From the NCBI GenBank assembly GCA_034007705.1, contig JAVEQK010000024.1, positions 1 through 47,602 on the forward strand: DNA of 47,602 nucleotides. Direction: 5' to 3'. Under the pieces are notes generated by a model. The model was given only the letters and a program-made list of their open reading frames with translations. It searched no databases and was not told where the DNA came from. Of the stretch, positions 25,734 through 33,784 are shown piece after piece (the first letter of the stretch is position 1; each line of letters starts with the position of its first letter). Both the position numbers and the translations under genes were made by a program. The stretch comes from UBA10518 sp022837185. Its GTDB lineage: Bacteria > Desulfobacterota > Desulfobulbia > Desulfobulbales > Desulfobulbaceae.

Positions 25734-27098
25734 TCAGGCCAGGTAATAGTACCTGAGCCAGACATAGATCATGGAAATGAACACGGTCAGCAGCATGATC
25801 GGCAGGCCGTAGGCGACAAACCGCATAAAGCTGATCCGTTTCCCCGCCCGTTCCGCCATGCCGACGACGATGACGTTGGCGGAGGCGCCGATGGGCGAGC
25901 CATTGCCGCCGAGACAGGCGCCAAGGGCCAGCGACCACCACAGGGGCATCAGGTCCGGATGCTGCAGCAGGGCCAGTCCTGTCTCCTCCGGCCAGAGCTG
26001 GCCGGCCATGTCGATGATCAGTGGATTCATGGTGGCCACGTACGGAATGTTGTCGATGATGGCCGAGGCGATGGCTGAGAACCACAGCAGCAGCATGCTC
26101 GTCCCCAGCAGGTTGCCCTGGGTGATCGCCAGCATCTCCAGCGACATCCATTTGATGAGCCCCACCTTGACCACTCCGCCGATGATGATGAACAGGCCGA
26201 TGAAAAAGAACAGGGTCGGCCATTCGATTTCGGCCAGGATATGGTGGGGTTCCTTGGTCTTTGACAGCAGCAGCAGGAGTCCCGCGCCGAACAGGGCGAC
26301 AGTCGCCGGTTCGTAATGCAGGGCCCCGTGAAAGACAAAGCCAAGGAGCACCAGGCCGAGCACGAACAGGGACTTTTTCAGCATCAGCGGATCGGTGATC
26401 GCTGCCTTCTCGTCCATGGCCATGACCCGCTGCCTGAGTTCCATGGTTGACTTCAGCCGCCGGCCGAAAACGACCTTGATCACCCCGATCAGGACAACCA
26501 TCAGCACGATCACCACCGGAGACAGATGGTAGATGAAGTCCATGAAGGTGAGCTTGGCCTTGGAGGCGATCATGATATTGGGCGGATCGCCGATGAGGGT
26601 GGCGGTGCCGCCGACATTGGAAGCCACCGCCTCGATGATCAGGTAGGGGACGGGGTCGACATCGAGGGCGTCGGCGATGAACAGGGTGACCGGGGCCAGC
26701 AGCAGCACGGTGGTGACGTTGTCGAGTAAGGCGCTGAGCACGCCGGTCACCACGGCAAAGATCATCATGATCCTGAGCGGCTCGCCCTTGCCCATTTTCG
26801 CGCTCTTGATGGCGATGTACTCGAAGAAGCCCGTGGGCCGGATCAGGTTGATGATGGTCATCATGCCGATCAGCAGAAAAATGACGTTCCAGTCCACCCC
26901 GAACTCTTCGGCGTGAAATGCCTCGTGCTGGTCAAGAATATGCAGAATCAGCATGAGGGCCGCGCCGCAGATCGCCACCACCGTTTTGTGGATTTTTTCA
27001 GAAACGATCAGCACATAGGCAACGATGAAAATCAGGGTGGCGGTCCAGAAGGCCGGATTTACATCAAAATGAGGGGAGGAGGCGATGTCGGGACTCAT
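25734..27098 (-). CDS. ArsB/NhaD-type ion transporter
   Basis: The 454-residue protein has some 11-12 hydrophobic segments and the ArsB/NhaD superfamily motifs: NVIFLLIGMMTIINLIRPTGFFEY, LLDNVTTVLLLAPVTLFIAD, and the invariant ASNVGGTATLIGDPPNIM. Near the C-terminus a repeat ACLGGNGSPIGASANVIVVGMAER matches the second half of the inverted duplication. Members move Na+/H+ or arsenite/anions; the NhaD or P-protein branch seems closer than ArsB, but the substrate is not readable. I start at the ATG at 27098, which overlaps the CBS gene stop as ATGA; a GTG nine bases earlier would sit too close to the AGGAGG. Confidence 0.85.
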   Translation of the reverse strand: MSPDIASSPHFDVNPAFWTATLIFIVAYVLIVSEKIHKTVVAICGAALMLILHILDQHEAFHAEEFGVDWNVIFLLIGMMTIINLIRPTGFFEYIAIKSAKMGKGEPLRIMMIFAVVTGVLSALLDNVTTVLLLAPVTLFIADALDVDPVPYLIIEAVASNVGGTATLIGDPPNIMIASKAKLTFMDFIYHLSPVVIVLMVVLIGVIKVVFGRRLKSTMELRQRVMAMDEKAAITDPLMLKKSLFVLGLVLLGFVFHGALHYEPATVALFGAGLLLLLSKTKEPHHILAEIEWPTLFFFIGLFIIIGGVVKVGLIKWMSLEMLAITQGNLLGTSMLLLWFSAIASAIIDNIPYVATMNPLIIDMAGQLWPEETGLALLQHPDLMPLWWSLALGACLGGNGSPIGASANVIVVGMAERAGKRISFMRFVAYGLPIMLLTVFISMIYVWLRYYYLA

Positions 27099-27598
27099 AG
27101 CTTGCACTCCTCCTGATCGAGAAATATCTGGGAAATGACATTGAAAATGTCCCGGATATAGACAATGCCGACCACCTTGTTATCTTTGCCGATTACCGGC
27201 AGCCGCTGCATCTTTTCCTGAATGAGCAGATCGGCGCAGGTCATGAGCGGCGCCTCCTCGGACACTGTCAGCACCTTGGTCGACATGAACTCCTTTACCT
27301 TGCGGCAGGCTACTCTTCTGGCCATCTCTTCCAGCATCCCGTCCCAGGAGAACTTCGCCAGCTTGGTGTCCAGGTAGACCGGAATGGTGGCCCGCAGCAC
27401 GTCCTTGATGGTCAGGATGCCGACCAGTTCGCCCACCTCGTTCAACACCACCAGGCCCTTGACGCCGGGAACCACAAGCCCTTTGACGCCGGGAATGTCC
27501 CGGCGTATGGATGTCCGCAGCTTGACGACCGCCCGCTGCAGGGTGTCTTCGGGGGAAAGGGAGTCGGTGATCGGGCTCATAACATTTTTCACTTTCAT
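27095..27598 (-). CDS. CBS-domain protein upstream of the permease
   Basis: A 167-residue protein of two CBS domains, the adenosyl-nucleotide-sensing modules that regulate transporters and enzymes. The first domain opens MKVKNVMSPITDSLSPEDTLQRAVVKL, the second KVKEFMSTKVLTVSEEAPLMTCADLLIQEKMQRLPVIGKDNKVVGIVYIRDIF. Its stop overlaps the permease start, so it most likely regulates that transporter by sensing energy state. Residues in the first domain contain an exact eight-residue repeat PGVKGLVV twice in a row, a tandem insertion in the domain's beta strand region. GGAG lies about seven bases before the ATG at 27598. Confidence 0.9.
   Translation of the reverse strand: MKVKNVMSPITDSLSPEDTLQRAVVKLRTSIRRDIPGVKGLVVPGVKGLVVLNEVGELVGILTIKDVLRATIPVYLDTKLAKFSWDGMLEEMARRVACRKVKEFMSTKVLTVSEEAPLMTCADLLIQEKMQRLPVIGKDNKVVGIVYIRDIFNVISQIFLDQEECKL
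27446..27493 (-). repeat. 24-base tandem duplication within the CBS gene
   Basis: Two adjacent 24-base units (27470-27493 and 27446-27469) each encode PGVKGLVV. They differ at four bases, all third positions (AAA/AAG, GGG/GGC, CTT/CTG, GTT/GTG), so the protein repeat is exact. The reading frame stays open. Confidence 0.95.
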
Positions 27599-27801
27599 GG
27601 CTCTGCTCCGGCATCAGGGTGAAAACGATATACGACAACGCCGGCCGCTCGGAACCGTCACGGCTGCAACCGCGGCCTGTTTCCGCTTCCTGCCTGCCTG
27701 TACGTGCCATACCGAAATCTTCTTTCGCGCACTGTACAACGAAACAGGAAACTATCTACGGCAAAATTTGTATTTTGACCCTGTTCATGCAGATTTTTTC
27801 C

Positions 27802-27830
27802 TTGACATTTTCATCCTGTCTCAATATAAG
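27802..27830 (+). promoter_or_regulatory. Promoter of the Rrf2-cyd operon
   Basis: A perfect -35 TTGACA (27802-27807), 17-base spacer and -10 TATAAG (27825-27830) about 40 bases before the Rrf2 start. A second TATAAA (27834-27839) lies slightly downstream. The region is strikingly AT-rich compared with its neighbours. Confidence 0.75.
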
Positions 27831-27846
27831 ACTATAAATATCTTAT
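27826..27846. promoter_or_regulatory. Candidate Rrf2-family operator
   Basis: ATAAGA (27826-27831) and TCTTAT (27841-27846) form a perfect inverted repeat around a nine-base AT-rich spacer. It covers the -10 element and the likely start of transcription, an ideal place for the adjacent Rrf2 regulator to repress its own operon. The size is in the usual range for IscR/NsrR-type sites, but the sequence is not one I can match to a named motif. Confidence 0.55.
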
Positions 27847-27868
27847 TTATCCTTTATATGGGCACCCC

Positions 27869-28342
27869 ATGCGGCTGACACGGGCGGCGGAATACGCTAT
27901 CCGCTGCGTCTTATATCTGGCGAAAATGGGGCCGGGAAGACTGGCCAGCAGGAAGGACATTGCCGAATATGCGGAAATCCCTCCCCCTTTCCTGGCCAAA
28001 ATCGCCCAGGACCTGGCCCGGGCCGGCCTGATTGAAATCCGGCAGGGGGCGAAGGGCGGATTTGTTTTGCTCAAAGACCCCAAGGAGATAACCCTGCTCG
28101 AGGTGGTGGAAACAATGATCGGCGAAATTTATCTCAACGACTGCGTGGCCCGGCCGAGCTCCTGCAACGCCCTGGAGGCCTGCGGGGTGCACCGGGTATG
28201 GCTCCAGGCCCGAAACCAGCTGCGCGAGACCCTGCGGCGGGCGACATTCGACACGCTGGTCCGCGACCGGCTGTGCATTCGGATCAGCAACGGCCGCAAG
28301 GAAAACGGGGCCGACCCCAAGGGCCTGCTTGCGAACCATTAA
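27869..28342 (+). CDS. Rrf2-family transcriptional regulator, Fe-S type
   Basis: The 157-residue protein has the Rrf2 winged helix (MRLTRAAEYAIRCVLYLA, PPPFLAKIAQDLARAGLIEIRQGAKGGFVLLKDP) and then a Cys cluster at about residues 91-107: CVARPSSCNALEAC, spacing C-x6-C-x5-C, like the iron-sulfur-binding loops of IscR, NsrR and RsrR. It likely senses redox, oxygen, NO or iron status. It is the first gene of the operon with cytochrome bd oxidase, so the plausible role is control of respiration under oxygen or NO stress. The start ATG at 27869 has no strong ribosome site (GGGCACCCC directly upstream). Confidence 0.9.
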   Translation: MRLTRAAEYAIRCVLYLAKMGPGRLASRKDIAEYAEIPPPFLAKIAQDLARAGLIEIRQGAKGGFVLLKDPKEITLLEVVETMIGEIYLNDCVARPSSCNALEACGVHRVWLQARNQLRETLRRATFDTLVRDRLCIRISNGRKENGADPKGLLANH

Positions 28343-28364
28343 CCGTTTGCCCCAACGAGACGCC

Positions 28365-28637
28365 ATGGAATCGACCGGCAGCAGACAACCATCACTTCCC
28401 GTCCGGATCTTCAGTCTCTACTCCGAGGGATTTCGGAACATGACCCTGGGCCGGACCCTCTGGAAGATCATTCTCATCAAGCTGATCATCATGTTCGGGG
28501 TCCTGAAGCTGTTCTTCTTTCCCGACTTTCTCAACACCCGTTTTGCCACCGATGCGCAGAAGGCCGATCATGTCCTGGAACAGATCACTTCAGCGGCCAA
28601 GGAGACAACCACTACAACTGGAGGTGAAAGCTTATGA
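28365..28637 (+). CDS. DUF4492 protein associated with cytochrome bd
   Basis: A 90-residue membrane protein with one transmembrane segment. The core (FSLYSEGFRNMTLGRTLWKIILIKLIIMFGVLKLFFFPDFL, residues about 15-55) matches DUF4492, a short family found next to cydAB. The N-terminal 14 residues are polar and the C-terminus ends in a Thr-rich tail. The ATG at 28365 comes 22 bases after the Rrf2 stop, with a weak ribosome site. Its stop overlaps the cydA ATG (ATGA), so both are translated together. It may assist bd-oxidase assembly, as inferred from position. Confidence 0.85.
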   Translation: MESTGSRQPSLPVRIFSLYSEGFRNMTLGRTLWKIILIKLIIMFGVLKLFFFPDFLNTRFATDAQKADHVLEQITSAAKETTTTTGGESL

Positions 28638-30181
28638 TTGAAAATGTGGACCTGAGCATGGTCAACTGGGCCCGGGCACAGTTTGCCCTGACCGCCATGT
28701 ATCACTGGATATTCGTCCCCCTGACGCTCGGCCTGACCTGGCTGTGCGCCTTTTACGAAACGATTTATGTCAAGACCGGCAACGAGGAGTGGAAGCGGCT
28801 GGCCAAATTCTGGATGAAGCTCTTCGCCATCAACTTCGCCATCGGCGTGGCCACCGGCATCATCCTCGAGTTTGAGTTCGGCACCAACTGGTCCAACTAC
28901 TCGTGGATGGTCGGCGACATCTTCGGGGCGCCGCTGGCCATCGAAGGCATCGTCGCCTTTTTCCTGGAGGCGACCTTCTTTGCCGTCATGTTCTTCGGCT
29001 GGGACAGGGTCTCCAAGGGATTCCACCTGTTTTCGACCTGGATGGTGGCGCTCGGCGCCAACCTGTCGGCCCTGTGGATCCTGGTGGCCAACGGCTGGAT
29101 GCAGTATCCCGTGGGCCAGGACTTCAACCCCGAAACGGCCCGCTTTGAGATGCAGAACATCATGGAAGTCATCCTGTCGCCGGTCGCCGTGTCCAAGTTT
29201 ACCCATGCCACCAGTTCCTCGATGCTGCTCGCCTCGCTGTTTGTCATCTCGGTGGCGTCCTGGTTCCTGCTCAAGAAAAGGCACGTCAGGATGGCAACCC
29301 GCTCCATCGTCGTGGCCGCCGTCTTCGGTCTGCTCTCCTCGGGGCTGACAGCCCTGACGGGAGATGAGCACGCCTACTCGAACGCCCGCTACCAGCCCAT
29401 GAAGCTGGCGGCCTTTGAGGGGTTATACGACGGGGAGAGGGGAGCGGACCTCGTGGCCTTCGGCATCCTCAACCACGCCAAGCAGCCCGGCGACAACCTG
29501 GACCCCTTCGCCTTTGCCGTCAAGGTTCCGATACCGGGCATGCTGTCCCTGCTGGCCAACCGTTCATCCGGCACCTTTGTCCCGGGCCTCAATGACCTGG
29601 TGTACGGCAACGCGGCAGAAAACATCATGGGCGCGGCCCAGAAAATCGAGCTGGGCCGGGTGGCCGTCGAGCAGCTGGCCCTGTACAAGCAGGCGAGCAA
29701 AAACGGCGACGGGGAGGATGCGGCCGCGGCCCTGGCCGTTTTCAACGACCACAAGGAATATCTCGGCTACGGCTACCTGGACAGGCCGGAGGATGCCGTT
29801 CCGCCGGTCGGCCTCACCTTCTACAGCTTTCATATCATGGTCATCCTGGGGGGTCTTTTTCCCCTCGTCTGCCTGGCCTTCCTCTACTTTGCCTATAAAA
29901 ACACTCTGGCCGAAAAGCGATGGCTGCTCGGGCTCGGCACCACCATGTTCTTTCTGGCCTTTGTCGCCTCGCAGGCCGGGTGGGTCGTCGCCGAGGTCGG
30001 CCGGCAGCCCTGGGCCATCCAGGGCCTGCTGCCCGTGACCGTGGCCAGGTCCAACCTGACGGCAGGGACGGTGATGGCGACGTTCATCATGTTTCTTGTC
30101 CTGTTCACCACCCTGCTGCTTGCTGAAATCAAAATCATGCTCAAACAGATATCCATCGGACCGGAGGAGGACTCAAAATGA
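28634..30181 (+). CDS. cydA: Cytochrome bd quinol oxidase subunit I
   Basis: The 515-residue protein carries CydA marks: ARAQFALTAMYHWIFVPLTLG with the heme b595 His ligand at residue 24, the GRQPWAIQGLLPV quinol-site motif, and nine or so hydrophobic segments. The Q-loop between helices 6 and 7 is of moderate length. Cytochrome bd oxidises quinol and reduces oxygen to water at high affinity in the cytoplasmic membrane; in an anaerobic sulfate reducer it protects against oxygen. GGAGGTGAAAG before the ATG is a strong ribosome site. The stop overlaps cydB by four bases. Confidence 0.97.
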   Translation: MIENVDLSMVNWARAQFALTAMYHWIFVPLTLGLTWLCAFYETIYVKTGNEEWKRLAKFWMKLFAINFAIGVATGIILEFEFGTNWSNYSWMVGDIFGAPLAIEGIVAFFLEATFFAVMFFGWDRVSKGFHLFSTWMVALGANLSALWILVANGWMQYPVGQDFNPETARFEMQNIMEVILSPVAVSKFTHATSSSMLLASLFVISVASWFLLKKRHVRMATRSIVVAAVFGLLSSGLTALTGDEHAYSNARYQPMKLAAFEGLYDGERGADLVAFGILNHAKQPGDNLDPFAFAVKVPIPGMLSLLANRSSGTFVPGLNDLVYGNAAENIMGAAQKIELGRVAVEQLALYKQASKNGDGEDAAAALAVFNDHKEYLGYGYLDRPEDAVPPVGLTFYSFHIMVILGGLFPLVCLAFLYFAYKNTLAEKRWLLGLGTTMFFLAFVASQAGWVVAEVGRQPWAIQGLLPVTVARSNLTAGTVMATFIMFLVLFTTLLLAEIKIMLKQISIGPEEDSK

Positions 30182-31311
30182 TCGGCAGCCTTGATTTGAC
30201 AACCCTGCAGCAGCTCTGGTGGCTGCTCTGCTCAGTGGTCGGCTCCCTGTTCCTGTTCCTGACCTTCATCCAGGGCGGACAAACCCTGCTGTGGCAGGTG
30301 GCCAAAACCGATACCGAAAAAGCCATGGTCATCAACTCGCTGGGCCGCAAATGGGAGTTGACCTTTACCACCCTGGTACTGTTCGGCGGGGCGCTGTTCG
30401 CGGCCTTCCCGAAATTCTACGCCACCTCGTTCGGCGGCGCCTACTGGGTCTGGATCCTGATCCTGTTCACCTTTGTCCTGCAGGCGGTCAGCTTCGAGTA
30501 TCGGAGCAAGCCGGCAAACCTGCTGGGAGAAAGGATCTTTGAACTGTTCCTGTTCATCAACGGCTCCGTCGGCATCCTGCTCATCGGCGCCGCGGTCGGC
30601 ACCTTTTTCACCGGCTCGAACTTTCTCCTCAGCGAGTACAACCTGGTCACCTGGACCAACCCCCTGCGGGGCCTGGAAGCCGCGTTCAGCCTGTTCAACC
30701 TGTCGCTGGGCCTGTTCCTGGTCTTCAACGCCCGCACCCTGGGCGCCATGTACCTGGTCAACAACCTCGATTTCGCCGGACAGCCCGAACTGGAAGAGCG
30801 GCTGCGCAAGGCGGTCATGACCAACTTCATCTGCTCCCTGCCCTTTCTCCTCTACATCCTGGCCGGCCTTCTGCTCATGCAGGGTTTTGCGGTCGACGAA
30901 CAGGGCGTGGTTTCCATGGCTGCCCGCAAGTATCTGTCCAACCTGCTGGCCCTGCCATGGATCCCGGGGCTGCTGCTGGCCGGCCTGGCCCTGGTCATCC
31001 TGGCGGTGCTGCGAACCGCCCGCTCATCCGCCACCGGCGGTATCTGGTTCGCCGGCCTGGGGACGGTGCTGGTCGGCCTGGCGATTTTTTTCACCGCCGG
31101 CTACAACAACACCCCGTTCTACCCGTCCAAGGCGGACCTGCAGTCGAGCCTGACCATCTATAACGCCTCGAGCAGCCACTATACCCTGACGGCGATGACC
31201 TACGTGGCCCTGACCATTCCCTTTGTCCTGGCCTACATATTCTATGTCTGGCGGGCAATGGACAGCCGGAAGCTGACGTCCGAGGAGGCCACCCGCTACG
31301 GTTCGTACTGA
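30178..31311 (+). CDS. cydB: Cytochrome bd quinol oxidase subunit II
   Basis: The 377-residue protein with eight or nine membrane segments is CydB. It starts MIGSLDLTTLQQLWWLLCSVVGSLFLFLTFIQGGQTLLW, with later VFNARTLGAMYLVNNL and the C-terminal SSHYTLTAMTYVALTIPFVLAYIFYVWRAMD. It lacks heme ligands for two of the hemes and supports the CydA dimer pair. Start overlaps the cydA stop as ATGA. A 30-residue gene follows 44 bases later. Confidence 0.96.
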   Translation: MIGSLDLTTLQQLWWLLCSVVGSLFLFLTFIQGGQTLLWQVAKTDTEKAMVINSLGRKWELTFTTLVLFGGALFAAFPKFYATSFGGAYWVWILILFTFVLQAVSFEYRSKPANLLGERIFELFLFINGSVGILLIGAAVGTFFTGSNFLLSEYNLVTWTNPLRGLEAAFSLFNLSLGLFLVFNARTLGAMYLVNNLDFAGQPELEERLRKAVMTNFICSLPFLLYILAGLLLMQGFAVDEQGVVSMAARKYLSNLLALPWIPGLLLAGLALVILAVLRTARSSATGGIWFAGLGTVLVGLAIFFTAGYNNTPFYPSKADLQSSLTIYNASSSHYTLTAMTYVALTIPFVLAYIFYVWRAMDSRKLTSEEATRYGSY

Positions 31312-31355
31312 GGTTGCGGCAAAGGCACAAACCCTATATCATACAGGAGTTCATC

Positions 31356-31448
31356 ATGACTGCTTTTCTGTTCATCAGCTGGATCGCCCTCATAATTGTT
31401 TCGTACAAGGGATCGGTCCTGCTGCTTGATAAAATGAACCTGCTCTGA
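31356..31448 (+). CDS. cydX: CydX-like small subunit (30 residues)
   Basis: ATG at 31356, in frame to TGA at 31446-31448, encodes 30 residues starting MTAFLFISWIALIIVSYKG and ending DKMNLL. It is one transmembrane helix with a Lys-Gly at its end. AGGAG lies seven bases before the ATG (31346-31350). Position directly after cydB, size and topology match the CydX/CydS small subunits, which stabilise the heme site of cytochrome bd. The sequence differs from E. coli CydX, so it could be an unrelated small membrane protein of the operon. Confidence 0.75.
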   Translation: MTAFLFISWIALIIVSYKGSVLLLDKMNLL

Positions 31449-31474
31449 GCAGAGAAAATTCTTTCTTCAACTCC

Positions 31475-31496
31475 GGGAGGGGGCATGCCCCCTCCC
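31475..31496. terminator. GC-rich palindrome after cydX-like gene
   Basis: A perfect 22-base palindrome of GGGAGGGGGCA and its complement, which could fold into a hairpin with a four-base loop. The following stretch TTCCTGTTTA is a weak U-tract. It may end the cyd transcript before the AAA+ gene. The ATG within it is not a likely start for that gene. Confidence 0.55.
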
Positions 31497-31529
31497 TTCC
31501 TGTTTATTCCAGCCACAGGGAGGCCTGCC

Positions 31530-33773
31530 GTGGAGACGTTGCATCCCAAGATCCTGCTGCTCGGCTCAAACGTGATCATCAGGAATGTTCCGGTCAAGGA
31601 GGTCAGCCTCCTCGCCGAGGGCAGCCTGCCGGCCTACGGCTACAATCCAGGCGACAACATCGATCTGCTGGCCGGCCGGGTCAACACCGAACAGGGCCGG
31701 CTGGACCAGTGCCTCACCTGGCTCGCCTCCTACCTTGCCGAGTCCGAACTGACCCCGCGGCTCAACACCCTGACCTACGGCGAGGAAAAGGAAGTCTACC
31801 AGATCTTCCGCAAGCGCAGGAGCGCGCGGGCGGCCCGGGCGGATCACGGCTGGTTCATGATCAAACAGTACCTGCCTTCCTCCGGCCGGGGCAGTGAAAA
31901 CGCCCCCTTTGTCATTTCCGACAACAACCTGCGGATCATCAGCGACAACAACGGCATGCTGCTCATCGACGATTCCGGAGTGCCGCCGCAAATCTGCGAG
32001 GACATGGTCCGCCTCAACCCCGATCTCTGGTGCATCGCCCTCGGCATCTCGGTGGCGTACTGGCATCAATGGGCCGCCATCCTCGGAGAGCGCTTCACCC
32101 TGTTCTGCCGCCTGTCCGACCTGGAAACCACCCGCATGGAAATGGACGCCTCGGTGAACTGGGAAACCATTGTCGCCATGTGCCTCCGGGCCCTGCGCAG
32201 CGATGAGGTCGGCATCTGGGACAGGGAGGGCAACAGGTTTCTCTGCCATGTCGTGGTGGAGATGTTTCCCCACGGCCTGCTGTATGTCGGGCCGAACGGC
32301 ACCTATTTCCGCTACCGCCAGAACCACCTGCCGGAAAAAAGCGCCGCCCGCCAGCGCGGTTCGGTGCCCTGCTACGACACCATGGTCACCTCCATGCTGG
32401 CCATCGACGCCATGCGCTTCAACGGCTTCCAGTTCTGCCGGAATTATTTTTATGACTTTTCCAAGCGGGTGCTCCTCAACTGGCAGATTTTGAACGATAA
32501 CGGCTACTTCTTCAATGACGGACTGGAATTTCCCAATCTCGACTTCTCCTCCACATTCCCCAACGGGTCGCCCTGCTCGTTCATCGACATAGCCACGCCC
32601 GACCCTTCCTTCATCATCCTGCCCCCGTTTTCTCCGGCCTTCGATGCCTCCCTGGAACTGGTCGCCGGGCAGGAGTGGAACTGCGCCAAGAAAAAGGCCA
32701 TGCGCTCCTTTTTCCCCGCCCCGGCCGTGTACGGCGGGCAAGAAGTCAGCGCCGTCGATATCATCATCGGCGTCCTGCATGTCCTCAAGGAGGAGGTCAA
32801 CCGGGGCTCCGGCTTCGCCCATCTGCCCGTATTCCAGGTCGGCCACCTGCGCACCACCGATCCGGCCGAAATCGACCCGGTCATAACCCTGCACAACGTC
32901 ATGGATTCGTACGTCTCCAAGGAGAGCGTCCTGCGGCCCCTGTGCATCGGCGTCTTCGGCCCCCCGGGTTCGGGCAAATCCTTCGCGGTCAAGCAGGTCG
33001 CCGCCCAGATAGCCGGGAAATACGACGGCAACCCCTTTGACTTTTTTGAGTTCAACCTGACCCAGTTCGCCCGGCCGGAGGAGATCAATTCGGCCATCGA
33101 CCCGGTCCGCGCCGCCGTGGCCCGGGGAAAGGTACCGGTCGCCTTCTGGGATGAATTCGACTGCCGCTACAATGACGACGAATTCGGCTACCTGCGGTAT
33201 TTCCTGCCGGCCATGCAGGACGGGGTGACGTATGTGCACGGCATCCCCTATCACATCGGCCGGGCCATCTTTGTTTTTGCCGGCGGGGTCAAGTCGAGCT
33301 ACGAAGGGATGGAGGCGCTCCTGCGGGAGGAGGATCCGGAAAAACTGCAGTTGATGAAGACCTTGAAAATTCCTGATTTCATGAGTCGTCTGCGGGTGGT
33401 CCTCGATATCGACGGGATAGAGATCGATGACCAGCTGTTCAGGGCGTCCTCCTCCGGCGACGACCTGGAGGAGCTGCGCCGCATCCTGCTGAAGCGGGCC
33501 TTTATCATCGCCCACCAGATGCAGACCCACTGGCGGACGGCCGCCCGCAAAACATCAGGCCTGCTGCTGCGGCTGCTGCTCGCCGACTACAAGTTCGGGG
33601 CCCGCTCCATCGAAGCGGTCATCGAGGCCAGCAGGGCCGCGGACAGGCTGGTGTACGGCCTGCCGGAATTGATCGCCCCTTCGGCGGCGCGCATCCATGC
33701 CCGGTGGCGGGTGGAGCTGGAACGAAAGGTTGACGCGGTCAGAAAAACCCACGGTCTGCGGGCTGTCTGGTAG
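31530..33773 (+). CDS. AAA+ ATPase with unknown N-terminal half
   Basis: A 747-residue protein read from GTG at 31530, which has GGGAGG seven bases upstream; the ATG at 31485 lies inside the palindrome. Residues 1-330 are unrecognised: they contain a Rossmann-like strand pattern (PKILLLGSNVII, GMLLIDDSGVP, WCIALGISVAYW, DEVGIWDREGNRFLCHVVVEMFPHG), slightly reminiscent of the ribokinase fold. Residues about 440-747 are an AAA+ module with Walker A GPPGSGKS (477-484), Walker B VAFWDEFD (537-544; Asp541 and Glu542) and an Arg-rich sensor region. It is soluble, without signal. It follows the cyd operon, but no link to respiration is visible. Confidence 0.82.
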   Translation: METLHPKILLLGSNVIIRNVPVKEVSLLAEGSLPAYGYNPGDNIDLLAGRVNTEQGRLDQCLTWLASYLAESELTPRLNTLTYGEEKEVYQIFRKRRSARAARADHGWFMIKQYLPSSGRGSENAPFVISDNNLRIISDNNGMLLIDDSGVPPQICEDMVRLNPDLWCIALGISVAYWHQWAAILGERFTLFCRLSDLETTRMEMDASVNWETIVAMCLRALRSDEVGIWDREGNRFLCHVVVEMFPHGLLYVGPNGTYFRYRQNHLPEKSAARQRGSVPCYDTMVTSMLAIDAMRFNGFQFCRNYFYDFSKRVLLNWQILNDNGYFFNDGLEFPNLDFSSTFPNGSPCSFIDIATPDPSFIILPPFSPAFDASLELVAGQEWNCAKKKAMRSFFPAPAVYGGQEVSAVDIIIGVLHVLKEEVNRGSGFAHLPVFQVGHLRTTDPAEIDPVITLHNVMDSYVSKESVLRPLCIGVFGPPGSGKSFAVKQVAAQIAGKYDGNPFDFFEFNLTQFARPEEINSAIDPVRAAVARGKVPVAFWDEFDCRYNDDEFGYLRYFLPAMQDGVTYVHGIPYHIGRAIFVFAGGVKSSYEGMEALLREEDPEKLQLMKTLKIPDFMSRLRVVLDIDGIEIDDQLFRASSSGDDLEELRRILLKRAFIIAHQMQTHWRTAARKTSGLLLRLLLADYKFGARSIEAVIEASRAADRLVYGLPELIAPSAARIHARWRVELERKVDAVRKTHGLRAVW

Positions 33774-33784
33774 GGCCCCGGCCC

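Noticed and set aside
31485..31529. ATG start for the AAA+ gene inside the palindrome
   Set aside because: It has no ribosome site and lies within the hairpin; the GTG at 31530 has GGGAGG at proper spacing.
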